In this document: positions 55,461 through 63,995 of the stretch, piece by piece
Position numbering within the stretch: the first letter of the stretch is position 1
How the letters are laid out: every line of letters begins with the position of its first letter
Assembly: GCF_965277665.1 (NCBI RefSeq)
Contig: NZ_OZ255835.1
Coordinates: forward strand, 868,001 to 932,000
Length of the DNA: 64,000 nucleotides
Reading direction: 5' to 3'
From: Lichenicoccus sp965277665
GTDB taxonomy: Bacteria; Pseudomonadota; Alphaproteobacteria; Acetobacterales; Acetobacteraceae
Translations under genes and position numbers: made by a program
Notes under the pieces: model-generated
What the model saw: only the letters and a program-made list of their open reading frames with translations
Databases searched by the model: none
Told to the model about the DNA's origin: nothing

Positions 55461-56480
55461 TTAGCGCAACGGGATCGGCACGTCGTTCACGCTGAGCAGG
55501 CCAGCGCCGTATTTCAGTTGCCACTCGAGGTTCGCGCCGGCCTGGCGCGCCATCAGCCGGGACAGGAACAGCGCAGCGTGGACGCGCGTCATGTCCTGCA
55601 GCGCGGCCTCGTTGACCAGCGCATCGAACGCGTGCGCGACCAGGTGGATCTCGGCGGAACTGTCCTGCGGGGTGGCGGCGGCGTTCGCGGTGCCGGTGCC
55701 GTGCAGCGTGGCGCTGCCGCGGCTCATGCTGATGTCGTCGATGGTGACCGGGATGCGCGCGTCGGGTGCGGCTCCCCCGGCTGCCGAGAGCAGCGTCGGC
55801 AGGCTGGAGGCCGGCAAGGTGGCGCTGACCGACAGGTGCTCGGGCAGCAGGGTCGGCGGCGTCAGGGTGCCGGTGATCCCGTCCAGGCTGAGCGTCATGT
55901 GCACGGGGGCATCGGCCGCGGCGCCGCCGGCACCATCCAGCCGAAGCTGCATGCGCCGCGCGAGGACATGGCCGGCGGTGCCGCGCAGTGCCACGTCCTG
56001 CCAGGTGGCGAGGTAGCCGCCGCCGCGCAGCAGGCCGTCGACGACTGGGTAGGACGCTGCCTGCAGCGCATCGGCGGGGCATTTGCTCCGGCCGGTGCCG
56101 GTGAGGGCGATCAGCAGCGAGGCGCCGGCCGCGGTGGAGGCGCGTTCGAGCGCTTCCGGCCCGGTCTCGGCGCCGTGGCTTGCGACATGCAGCGCGGCCG
56201 CGGCGAACGAGGGCGGATGGCCGGTCGCATCGAGCGGCAGCTGGATGCGCAGCGCGCTGGCCTCGAACGCGGCGCCCTTGCCGGCGGCGGCCGCGATGCG
56301 GCGCGCGGAGGTTGCGGTGGCACTGCCGCAGCCTGCGGGCAACGCCAGCGCTGCCGCGGCGGCGCCGGCGGGGCTGGCTACCGCCGGCGGCACGCAGAGC
56401 ATCCAGGACGCGAAGCCGACCTGAGCGACCAGGCTTGCGACGGCCCGGCTCGACGGGTGGGTGATGGTCTTGCTTTGCAT
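55461..56480 (-). CDS. DUF2125 family exported protein
   Basis: 339 residues. A signal-peptide-like N-terminus (AVASLVAQVGFASWMLCVPPAVASPAG in outline) precedes a beta-rich domain with GGYLATWQDVALRGTAGHVLARRM and HMTLSLDGITGTLTPPTLLPE. It ends EWQLKYGAGLLSVNDVPIPLR. This fits DUF2125, a periplasmic alphaproteobacterial family of unknown function. Its last 60 bases recur in inverted orientation after mfd (50755-50815). Divergent from the SBF gene. Confidence 0.7.
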   Translation of the reverse strand: MQSKTITHPSSRAVASLVAQVGFASWMLCVPPAVASPAGAAAAALALPAGCGSATATSARRIAAAAGKGAAFEASALRIQLPLDATGHPPSFAAAALHVASHGAETGPEALERASTAAGASLLIALTGTGRSKCPADALQAASYPVVDGLLRGGGYLATWQDVALRGTAGHVLARRMQLRLDGAGGAAADAPVHMTLSLDGITGTLTPPTLLPEHLSVSATLPASSLPTLLSAAGGAAPDARIPVTIDDISMSRGSATLHGTGTANAAATPQDSSAEIHLVAHAFDALVNEAALQDMTRVHAALFLSRLMARQAGANLEWQLKYGAGLLSVNDVPIPLR

Positions 56481-56549
56481 CCGGGATTAAGGGTGGCGCA
56501 CCTCGTGCGGCCTGGCAAATGGCCCGCACACGCCCCCCTGGATGCCGGC

Positions 56550-57536
56550 ATGCCGAAGCCAGACCCGTTCCTGCTGTCCCTGATCGCGACCGTGGCGCTG
56601 GCCAGCGTGCTGCCTTGCCGGGGTGCCGCGGTGCCGGTCTTCTCGGTGCTCACCGTTCTGGTGATCGCGGTGATGTTCTTCCTGCAGGGCGCGCGGCTGT
56701 CGCGCCAGGCGATGCTGGCGGGGCTCGGCCACTGGCGGCTGCACCTGGCGATCCTCGGCTGCACCTTCGCGGTGTTCCCGCTGATGGGGCTGGCGCTGCA
56801 CGCGCTCCTGCCCGGTCTGCTGACGCCGACGCTGTGGCTCGGGGTGCTGTTCGTCTGCGCGCTGCCGTCCACGGTGCAGTCCTCGATCGCCTTCACCTCG
56901 ATCGGGCGCGGCAACGTGCCGGCCGCGGTCTGCGCCGCCACCGCGTCCAACCTGCTCGGCATCGCGATCACGCCGGTCCTGGTCGGGCTGCTGCTCAGCC
57001 GCAACGGCGCCGGCATCTCGGCGCATGCCGTGCTCGACATCGTCCTGCAACTGCTGCTGCCGTTCGCCCTCGGGCAGGTGCTGCAGCCCCGGATCGGCGG
57101 CTGGGCGCTGCGCCACAAGCGGCTGCTCAGCTTCACCGACCGCGGCTCGATCCTGATCGTGGTCTATACCGCGTTCAGCGAGGCGGTGGTGCACGGGCTG
57201 TGGCACAAGCTGCCGCCTTCGATGCTGGCTTTGGTGCTGCTGATCGACGCGGTGCTGCTGGCCGGCATCCTGCTGATCACCCGCTACGGCGCGCGGGCGC
57301 TGGGCTTTGCCCGCGCGGACGAGATCGCAATCGTGTTCTGCGGCTCGAAGAAGACGCTGGCCTCCGGCGTGCCGATGGCAGGCGTGCTGTTCCCGCCGGC
57401 GACCGTCGGCATGGTGGTGCTGCCGCTGATGATCTTCCACCAGTTGCAGCTGTTCGTCTGTGCGGTGATGGCGCGTCGCTACGCGGCCGAACCCGCGTCG
57501 GTCGGAGGCATCGAGCAGGTTCAGCCGCGCACATAG
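56550..57536 (+). CDS. Bile acid:Na+ symporter (SBF) family permease
   Basis: 328 residues, about nine or ten membrane segments. Features of the SBF-like/YfeH group: VMFFLQGARLSRQAMLAG, LFVCALPSTVQSSIAFTSI, NVPAAVCAATASNLLGI and FCGSKKTLASGVPMAGVLF. Such proteins move organic anions; substrate unknown. ATG at 56550. Its 3' end overlaps the convergent DsbA-fold gene by 16 bases. Confidence 0.87.
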   Translation: MPKPDPFLLSLIATVALASVLPCRGAAVPVFSVLTVLVIAVMFFLQGARLSRQAMLAGLGHWRLHLAILGCTFAVFPLMGLALHALLPGLLTPTLWLGVLFVCALPSTVQSSIAFTSIGRGNVPAAVCAATASNLLGIAITPVLVGLLLSRNGAGISAHAVLDIVLQLLLPFALGQVLQPRIGGWALRHKRLLSFTDRGSILIVVYTAFSEAVVHGLWHKLPPSMLALVLLIDAVLLAGILLITRYGARALGFARADEIAIVFCGSKKTLASGVPMAGVLFPPATVGMVVLPLMIFHQLQLFVCAVMARRYAAEPASVGGIEQVQPRT

Positions 57537-58198
57537 TCGAACGCCTCGACGGCGGCGATGTCGAGCAGCCGGTGGAAGACTTCCGGCTCCTGCGCCCCGG
57601 ACACCGCCATGCGGTCGCCGATCACGAAGCAGGGCACGCCGCTGATGCCGAGCCGGTGTGCCCGCAGGTTCTCGCCATGCACGATGTCCGCACCCTCGCG
57701 CGAGCGCAGGAACTGCCCGGCCTGCGCGCCGTCGAGCCCGGCCTCCTGCGCGATCGCCGCCAGGGTGGCGAGGTCGCCGATGTTGCGTCCCTCTGCGAAG
57801 TGGGCGACGAACAGCGCCTCGACGAGTACGCCCGCGATGCCATGCCGCTGGGCGAAGCCGACCAGCCGGTGCGCATCGACGCTGGACGGAATGTGCACGA
57901 TGCGGTCGAAGCGGAAATCCAGCCCCTCGGCGGCGCCGAGATGGGTGACGGCGGCATAGAGGCGGCGCGCCCGTTCCTCGCCGCCGAACTTGCGCACCAC
58001 ATAGTCGAAGCGCGACATGCCGAGCCGCGGCATGTCCGGATTGAGCAGGAAGGGCCGCCAGGTGATGTCGTAGCCGTAGCCGGTGCGCTCCGACAGCGCC
58101 CGCATCAGCCGACGCACGCCGAGATAGCACCAGGGGCAGACGAAATCGTGGACGATCTCGAGCGCAATGCGCGGGCGCGGTGGGACGAGAGCGTTCAC
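57521..58198 (-). CDS. DsbA family oxidoreductase (FrnE-like)
   Basis: 225 residues. The thioredoxin-fold start ALEIVHDFVCPWCYLGVRRL carries a CPWC active site. A helical insertion and the cis-Pro region ISGVPCFVIGDRMAVSGAQEPEVF follow. This is the FrnE / 2-hydroxychromene-2-carboxylate isomerase-like branch, cytoplasmic because no signal peptide is present. GTG start at 58198; upstream in-frame sequence is non-conserved. Likely a disulfide or polyketide-related isomerase, exact role unknown. Confidence 0.86.
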   Translation of the reverse strand: MNALVPPRPRIALEIVHDFVCPWCYLGVRRLMRALSERTGYGYDITWRPFLLNPDMPRLGMSRFDYVVRKFGGEERARRLYAAVTHLGAAEGLDFRFDRIVHIPSSVDAHRLVGFAQRHGIAGVLVEALFVAHFAEGRNIGDLATLAAIAQEAGLDGAQAGQFLRSREGADIVHGENLRAHRLGISGVPCFVIGDRMAVSGAQEPEVFHRLLDIAAVEAFDYVRG

Positions 58199-58323
58199 GG
58201 GGCAACTACGGGTCCGATTTCGGCGATCATCGTTGAAAGCCCGCGCAAAAGCCAGCGTTCGTAGGGGTTGCCCGATCTTGAAAGGGGCTGCGATGACACG
58301 CTGTCCGCCCCGAGGAGCCGACG

Positions 58324-59367
58324 ATGCACCAGGCCGCCTTGCACGATCGCTTCGCGGGGTTTGTCGCGACTCTCGGGCGCGGGCCCGGGCGGTCGCGTGC
58401 CCTGACCCGGGAGGAGGCGCGGGAGGCCTTCGCGATGGCGCTGCGCGGCGACGCCGACCCGGCGCAGGTCGGGGCGTTCCTGATGCTGCTGCGCTATCGC
58501 GGCGAGGATCCGGCGGAGATCGCCGGGCTGATCGAGGCGGCACGCGACGAGGCGGGCCTCGGACGTGGCGGCATCGCCGCGGGTCTGCCGCCGGTCGCGC
58601 TGGACTGGCCAAGCTATGGCGCCGGCCGCACGCGCGGCGCCCCGTGGTTCCTGCTCGCGGCCCTGGCGCTGGCGCAGTCCGGCCTGCGCATCCTGATGCA
58701 CGGCTCGAACGAGTTCTCCGGCGGGCTCGGCGTCGAGGGCGTGCTGCCGGCGCTGGGGCTTGCGGCCTGCCTGGATCCGGGCGCGGTGGCGGCCGGCCTG
58801 GAGCGCACCGGCTTTGCCTACTGGCCGGTCGCGGCGATGGCCCCGGGGGTGGCGCGCCTGCTGGGCATGCGCCGGCTGTTCGGGCTGCGTTCGCCGGTGA
58901 ACACGGTGGCACGGCTGCTCGATCCGGCCGATGCCGGCGCCTCGGTCGACGGGGTGTTCCACCCGCCCTACATCGCGCTGCATCTGGGCGTCGCCGCGCT
59001 ACTGGGGCGCCCGGCGCTGCTGGTGCTCAAGGGCGGCGGCGGCGAGGCGGAGCGGCCACCGGGCAAGGCGACCGCGGTGCATCTGCAAGTCGCCGGCGCG
59101 AGCGCACGGGAACTGCTACTGCCGCCCCTGCTGGCGCCGGGGCCACGCGGCGATGCGGCATCCGACACGACGGCGCTGATGCTGCGGGTCTGGCACGAGC
59201 GAAGCACCCAGGATGCGGACACCGCAGTCGCCGTCTGCACCGTCGTGGGCACCATCGCCATGGCGCTGCTGGCGTTGCGGCGCCATGCGACGCCGGAGGC
59301 GGCCGATGCGGCGGCCCGGGCGATCTGGTCCGGGCGCCGTCCGGAGCCCGGCCCAGGGGCCGGCTGA
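58324..59367 (+). CDS. YbiB-like member of the TrpD2 / glycosyltransferase family 3
   Basis: 347 residues with the anthranilate phosphoribosyltransferase fold. N-terminal helical domain (LTREEAREAFAMALRGDADPAQVGAFLMLLRYRGE), then SGLRILMHGSNEFSGGLGVEGVL where TrpD has its phosphate loop, and GMRRLFGLRSPVNTVARLLDP. The substitutions fit the YbiB group, which binds nucleic acid rather than making tryptophan precursors. ATG at 58324. Confidence 0.82.
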   Translation: MHQAALHDRFAGFVATLGRGPGRSRALTREEAREAFAMALRGDADPAQVGAFLMLLRYRGEDPAEIAGLIEAARDEAGLGRGGIAAGLPPVALDWPSYGAGRTRGAPWFLLAALALAQSGLRILMHGSNEFSGGLGVEGVLPALGLAACLDPGAVAAGLERTGFAYWPVAAMAPGVARLLGMRRLFGLRSPVNTVARLLDPADAGASVDGVFHPPYIALHLGVAALLGRPALLVLKGGGGEAERPPGKATAVHLQVAGASARELLLPPLLAPGPRGDAASDTTALMLRVWHERSTQDADTAVAVCTVVGTIAMALLALRRHATPEAADAAARAIWSGRRPEPGPGAG

Positions 59368-59441
59368 TCGCGATTTCGGGAACCGCCGCTGTGCGGGACG
59401 TTCAAACAGCGTTACATAATCACGAACAGGAGTTCCTCGCG

Positions 59442-59666
59442 ATGAAGACCATTCTGCTTTCCACCGGGGCCGCGATGCTGATGCTGTCGGCTGTCGCGTC
59501 CCAGGCTCCGGCCGAGGCCAAGGGCTGCCTCAAGGGTGCCGCGGTCGGCGGCGTCGGCGGCCACATGGCCGGCCATCACGGCCTGGTCGGCGCCGGCGTC
59601 GGCTGTGCGGTGGGCCACCACATGGCCAACAAGAAGGCCAAGGAAGCCGCCAACCCGCCGAGCTGA
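59442..59666 (+). CDS. Small exported glycine-zipper protein
   Basis: 74 residues. Signal peptide (MKTILLSTGAAMLMLSAVASQ, here shortened to KTILLSTGAAMLMLSAVAS) and a glycine-zipper core (AAVGGVGGHMAGHHGLVGAG, then VGCAVGHHMANKK). AGGAG is spaced eight bases before the ATG. It is probably a membrane-associated periplasmic peptide; function unknown. It converges with the alpha-E gene. Confidence 0.75.
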   Translation: MKTILLSTGAAMLMLSAVASQAPAEAKGCLKGAAVGGVGGHMAGHHGLVGAGVGCAVGHHMANKKAKEAANPPS

Positions 59667-59736
59667 TGCGGCTCGCTTGAACCCGCGCTCCGCAGGCATC
59701 GCGCCCGCGGGGCGGGTCACGGCGACTGCGTCGTGA

Positions 59737-60972
59737 TCACGATTGCTGGTTCGGGTCGTCGCCGGGCTTGCTGGGGTTGCCGAAGGTCTGGCTCATGTCG
59801 CCGAGGGTCTGGGTCATGCTGCCCATGCTCTGCTTCATGGTGCCCATGGTCTGGCTCATGCCGCCTTCGCCCTGCGTCTGCGCCATGGTGCTGGCGCCGC
59901 CATCGAGGGCCTGTTGCGGCACCAGCAGTTCCGGCGGCGGCGGCCAGAAGGCGCTGGCGACGCCCTCCTGGATCTGCCGCAGCTCGAGCTGCACCCAGTC
60001 GAGGAATTCGTGCAGGCCGCGCACGATGATCTGCTCGATGGTCTGGTCGACCAGCGACGCCCGCAACTCGTCGAGCCGCTCCAGGATGATGCCGCTGCGG
60101 CGCAGGCCGTAATCGGTGCGCAACTGGCCGAGCGCCCAGTAAACCTGCCGCAGCGTGAGCGCCAGCGAGCGCGGGAAGGCGTTGTTGAGCAGCAGGAAGC
60201 CGGCGACATCCTTGGGCTGCAGCACCCGCGGCATGGTGCGGCGGAAGGCATGGTAGCCGGCGGCGGCGCGCAGCACCGCGCTCCACTGGCTGACATCCAC
60301 CTCCGAGCCGATCCCCGCCTCGCCGGGCAGCAGGGTGTGGTACTTGATGTCCACCAGGCGAGTGATCTGGTCGGCGCGCTCCAGGTATTTGCCGATCATG
60401 TAGAAGCACCAGCCCTGGTCCCGGTAGAAGGTGCCCTCGGTGATGCCGTAATGGGTCTGGCATTCCTGCTTCACCCGGGCGCACAGCGCCGACAGGTGCG
60501 ATGGCCGCACGTCGTTCGGGCCGAGCCGGCGGATCCAGTTGTGGAACACGTTGATATGCGTCCACATCTCGGTCGAGATCAGCGGCCGCAGGGTGCGTGC
60601 GTTCTCCCGCGCCATGTTGACGATCGACGAGATCGAGTTGCCGTGGCTGGTATCGAGCACGTAGAAGTCGGTGACGCTGGCGGCGTCCGGCTGGGCGTGG
60701 CGCCCGGTGAACGGCTCGTCGTCGGCGTTGATCTGCACCACGGAGGCCCAGCCGTCGCGGCCCTGGCCGGTGCGCACGAAGGTCTCGGTGACGTCCAGCA
60801 CGCGGGCGAGGTTCTCGATGCGCTCCATGTAGCGCGCCAGCCAGACGGTGCTCTCGGCGTAGCGCGACAGCAGGTCGGACGAGCGGATCGGCTCCATCTC
60901 GTCGGGATAGCGCCCGCTGCCGCCGTTGCCGATGCTCACTCCAACACCCCCGCCGCCGTTGGCGGCACTCAT
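59737..60972 (-). CDS. Alpha-E domain protein
   Basis: 411 residues, mostly helical. Features: LLSRYAESTVWLARYMERIENLARVLDV, ISSIVNMARENARTLRPLISTEMW, GTFYRDQGWCFYMIGKYLERADQITRLVD and FLDWVQLELRQIQ. This family (alpha-E, DUF403) always appears with circularly permuted ATP-grasp proteins in a proposed peptide-synthesis or modification system of unknown product. The C-terminus has four Met/Gln/Thr heptads. ATGA overlap with the ATP-grasp gene upstream shows coupling. The transglutaminase and proteasome-like partners often seen next to it are not here. Confidence 0.88.
   Translation of the reverse strand: MSAANGGGGVGVSIGNGGSGRYPDEMEPIRSSDLLSRYAESTVWLARYMERIENLARVLDVTETFVRTGQGRDGWASVVQINADDEPFTGRHAQPDAASVTDFYVLDTSHGNSISSIVNMARENARTLRPLISTEMWTHINVFHNWIRRLGPNDVRPSHLSALCARVKQECQTHYGITEGTFYRDQGWCFYMIGKYLERADQITRLVDIKYHTLLPGEAGIGSEVDVSQWSAVLRAAAGYHAFRRTMPRVLQPKDVAGFLLLNNAFPRSLALTLRQVYWALGQLRTDYGLRRSGIILERLDELRASLVDQTIEQIIVRGLHEFLDWVQLELRQIQEGVASAFWPPPPELLVPQQALDGGASTMAQTQGEGGMSQTMGTMKQSMGSMTQTLGDMSQTFGNPSKPGDDPNQQS
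59780..59863. repeat. Four degenerate 21-bp units at the 3' end of the alpha-E gene
   Basis: The units encode seven-residue repeats GGMSQTM, GTMKQSM, GSMTQTL and GDMSQTF, then GNPS. Period 21 bp gives an exact heptad, which could form a helix with a methionine stripe. Confidence 0.85.
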
Positions 60973-62420
60973 GCGAGCACCCACGTGTCCTTGGAGCCGC
61001 CGCCCTGCGAGGAGTTCACCACCAGCGAGTTCCGGCGGAGCGCCACCCGCGACAGGCCGCCGGGCAGCACCCAGGTCGAGCGCCCGGTGACCGCGAACGG
61101 CCGCAGGTCGACATGGCGCGGCTCGATCGCGGTCTCGCACAGGGTCGGCGAGGTGGACAGGCTGATCACCGGCTGGCTGATATAGTTGGCGGGGTCGGCG
61201 ACCAGCTTGGCGCGGAACTCCTCGAGCTCGGCCTTCGACGCGTGCGGCCCGATGATCAGCCCGTAGCCGCCGCTCTCGCCGACCGGCTTGACCACCAGTT
61301 CGGCCAGATGGTCGAGCGTGTAGTGCAGCCCGTCCGGCTCGGCGCAGATCCGGGTGTCGACATTGTGCAGGATCGGATCCTGGTCGAGATAGTAGCGGAT
61401 GATGCGCGGCATGTAGGCGTAGATCGCCTTGTCGTCGGCCACACCCGTGCCGACGGCATTGGCGATCGCGACATTGCCGGCGCGCCACGCATCGATCAGG
61501 CCGCGCACGCCGAGCTGGCTGTCGGGGCGGAACACGTCCGGGTCCAGGAAGTCGTCGTTCAGGCGGCGGTAGATCGCGTGCACCGGGCGCAGGCCGGCGA
61601 TGGTGCGCATGTACACCCGCCGGTTCTCGACGATGAGGTCGCGGCCCTCGACCAGCGGCACGCCCATCTCGCGGGCCAGGAACACGTGCTCGAAATAGGC
61701 CGAGTTGTAGATGCCGGGCGACAGCAGCACCACCTGCGGGTCGAGCACGCCGGCGGGCGCGGCGTCCACCAGCGCCTGGCGCAGCCGCATGCCGTATTCC
61801 TCGACGCCGCGCAGCCTGAAGCCGGCCGCGAGGTCGGGCAGCACGCGCAGCGTCATGTGGCGGTTCTCGATGACGTAGGACACGCCCGAGGGGGTGCGCG
61901 CGTTATCCTCCAGCACCAGGAAGCGGCCCTCGCCGTCGCGCACGATGTCGGTGCCGTTGACGTGGACATAGACGCCGAGCGGCACGTCGAGGCCGATCAT
62001 CTCGGGGCGGAAGTTGCTGTTGCCGACCACCAGGGCGCGCGGCAGGATGCCGTCGGCCAGGATCTTCTGGTCGTGGTAGATGTCCCACAGGAAGTGGTTG
62101 ATGGCGGTGACGCGCTGGATCACGCCGCGTTCGATGATGTCCCACTCCTTTGCGGTCAGCACGCGCGGGATCAGGTCGAACGGCAGGATGCGGTCGATCG
62201 CGTCCCGGTCGGAATAGACCGTGAACGTGATCCCGAGATTGTACAGCTCCACCTCGGCGGTGGCGGCCCGGCGGCCGAGCTCGGCGAGGTCCATCCGGGA
62301 CAGCCGCTCGCGGATCAGCGCGAGGTCGGGGTTGTCCGGCTCGAGCCCGTTCATCAGCTCGCAGAAGAAGCTGGAGTCATAGCCCTCGAGCAGGCCGCCG
62401 GTGGGAGCCTGGCCGGTCAT
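60969..62420 (-). CDS. Circularly permuted ATP-grasp protein
   Basis: 483 residues. Features: ELYNLGITFTVYSDRDAIDRILPFDLIPRV (given in part), VLEDNARTPSGVSYVIENR, LSPGIYNSAYFEHVFLAREMGV, VANAVGTGVADDKAIYAYMP (read as AIANAVGTGVADDKAIY) and LVVKPVGESGGYGL. This is the CP-ATP-grasp family (DUF404/DUF407), predicted to form amide bonds. Encoded directly before the alpha-E gene with ATGA overlap. The product of the pair is not known. Confidence 0.88.
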   Translation of the reverse strand: MTGQAPTGGLLEGYDSSFFCELMNGLEPDNPDLALIRERLSRMDLAELGRRAATAEVELYNLGITFTVYSDRDAIDRILPFDLIPRVLTAKEWDIIERGVIQRVTAINHFLWDIYHDQKILADGILPRALVVGNSNFRPEMIGLDVPLGVYVHVNGTDIVRDGEGRFLVLEDNARTPSGVSYVIENRHMTLRVLPDLAAGFRLRGVEEYGMRLRQALVDAAPAGVLDPQVVLLSPGIYNSAYFEHVFLAREMGVPLVEGRDLIVENRRVYMRTIAGLRPVHAIYRRLNDDFLDPDVFRPDSQLGVRGLIDAWRAGNVAIANAVGTGVADDKAIYAYMPRIIRYYLDQDPILHNVDTRICAEPDGLHYTLDHLAELVVKPVGESGGYGLIIGPHASKAELEEFRAKLVADPANYISQPVISLSTSPTLCETAIEPRHVDLRPFAVTGRSTWVLPGGLSRVALRRNSLVVNSSQGGGSKDTWVLA

Positions 62421-62626
62421 GCCGGGCTCGGTCTCGGGTGCCGGCGCTTGGGGGGGTCAGGCCGGCGCGGGCCGGGGATCAGGCGTAAGGAGAGCATTCC
62501 GTCCACCTGCTGTGAGGCCGGGCTCTACGGAAGCAAGAAACGCACCGCAAGCCAAGCCCCATCTGGGGCGGGGCGGTTGTGGGGGGCGTTGCCGGGGAGG
62601 GGGGTGTGGCCTTATGTGGGGGGCCG
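62421..62626. other. G-rich leader between the ATP-grasp gene and tRNA-Ser
   Basis: 206 bp without a gene. The last 60 bases on the plus strand contain at least six runs of three to six G (about 62572-62628). Such a run series could fold into a G-quadruplex just before the tRNA. Confidence 0.5.
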
Positions 62627-62716
62627 GGATGGGTGGCCGAGTGGTTTAAGGCAGCGGTCTTGAAAACCGCCGTGCGTGTGAGCGTACCGTGGGTTCGAAT
62701 CCCACCTCATCCGCCA
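62627..62716 (+). tRNA. tRNA-Ser (UGA anticodon)
   Basis: 90 nt. The acceptor stem GGATGGG pairs with CTCATCC (one G-T), followed by discriminator G and an encoded CCA. D arm GCC...GGC, anticodon loop CTTGAAA with anticodon TGA, long variable arm typical of serine, T arm GTGGG-TTCGAAT-CCCAC. An IS481-type element begins about 40 bp downstream. Confidence 0.95.
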
Positions 62717-62753
62717 AGTTTGGCTGGTCCAGCCCGGAGAGATGGGTGACACT

Positions 62754-63995
62754 GTGTTCCTAAGACATGGGTGACAACCTCGTGCCGAACGGGTTGTCGA
62801 TGGGTTGCAGGGTTCTCTGCTCGAGGTCGATATAGCCCAGATCGTAGTGCATGAAGCTGACGAGCCAAATGGCGTCGTCGACCTCCTTGAGCCCGACGAG
62901 CTGGCCCGCGAGCACGGTTGAGATGTTGATCTTCTTGCACAGCATGCAGACGCGGCCGCAGGCGGTGACCGTGTGCTGCTTGTCGTGCAGCGGGTAGCTT
63001 AGTTCGGGTAGGCCGCCATACGGGCGTGTTGATGGCCGGTATCGGTCGGCGGGTAGCTGCATCTCGAGAGCTTCGTGCGGCCGCTCGGCATTGAAGTCCT
63101 GAACGAAGGCGTCGAACCGGGCCTGCTGCTGCAGTCTGTTCATGCCGGGCGGTCGGGTTGTCTCCTTCTTCAGCGTCAGATGCATGCGCTCGTGGCGGCC
63201 GTTTTGCTGCGGGTTGCCCGGCTTGATGCGTTTGATGGCGATGCCGAGGCGCAGCCACCAGACGGAGAGCTTGGAGAGGTTGAGCAGCGCATTGGGGCTG
63301 GCGAAGGGCACGCCGTTTTCGGGGCGGATGGCGTCCGGCAGGCCGCGCTCGGCGAACAGGCGCTGGAAGGCGGCGATGGCGCCTTCCTCGCGCACGGAGT
63401 CGAGCGCTTCGCAGAGCAGCAGGAAGTGCCAGGCGTGGTCGGTAACGGTGAGCGGGTAGCAGTAGCGGCTGTTGCCGAGGCGGAACTCGCCTTTGAAGTC
63501 AGCGCACCAGAGGTCGTTGGGGCGATTGCCGGCGGACAAGGGGGTGCCCTGGGCGCGGTTGCGGCGTCGGCCGAGGCGAGCGACCAGACCGTGGCGATCG
63601 AGCACGGCGTGGATGGTGCTTTGTGCGGGCAACCGGAGGTCCCCGGGCAGGCGGCGGACCAGCAGTTCGCGGATCTTGCGCCCACCCCCAGTGCGGCTTG
63701 CCGCGCTTGAGGCTGACGATGAGACCCTCGATCTGCGGCGGGAGCTGGTTGGGGTAGCGAACCGGGCGGCGGTACCGGTCGGCGAGGGCGTCGGCGCCCG
63801 CGTCCTTGTAGCGGCCGAGCAGCTTGTAGCCGGTTTTGCGCGAGATACCGAACTCGCGGCAGACGTCGGTCACCGCCTCTCCTTCAAGGAGGCGGCCGAC
63901 GAAGCGGAGGCGTTCTTCCATGGCCGAACACGCTTTCCACGGCATTCACACCTCCCGCCCAAGGTCGGAAAGTGTTACCCATGTGTCCGGAACGC
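62754..63995 (-). mobile_element. IS481-type insertion sequence, decayed
   Basis: Imperfect terminal inverted repeats are visible: GTGTTCCTAAGACATGGGTG at the left, and GCGTTCCGGACACATGGGTA reading in from the right end (about 18 of 24 match). Between them lies a leftward IS481-family transposase gene broken by a frameshift. The element sits about 40 bp after tRNA-Ser. The right end coincides with the window edge, so the boundary is approximate. Confidence 0.7.
62760..63945 (-). pseudogene. IS481 family transposase, frameshifted
   Basis: The N-terminal part (63499-63945 frame) has a helix-turn-helix region: AVTDVCREFGISRKTGYKLL and ADRYRRPVRYPNQLPPQIE. The catalytic part (62760-63632 frame) has the first Asp (LWCADFKGEF), then RPENGVPFAS where family members usually have a second Asp (S/T-D-N-G), and the final Glu (GNPQQNGRHERMHLTLK). 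The frame changes near KPHWG (about 63690) by one base, so no single product spans both. The frameshift and the Asp-to-Glu change suggest an inactive copy; a sequencing error or programmed shift is not excluded. Confidence 0.75.
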
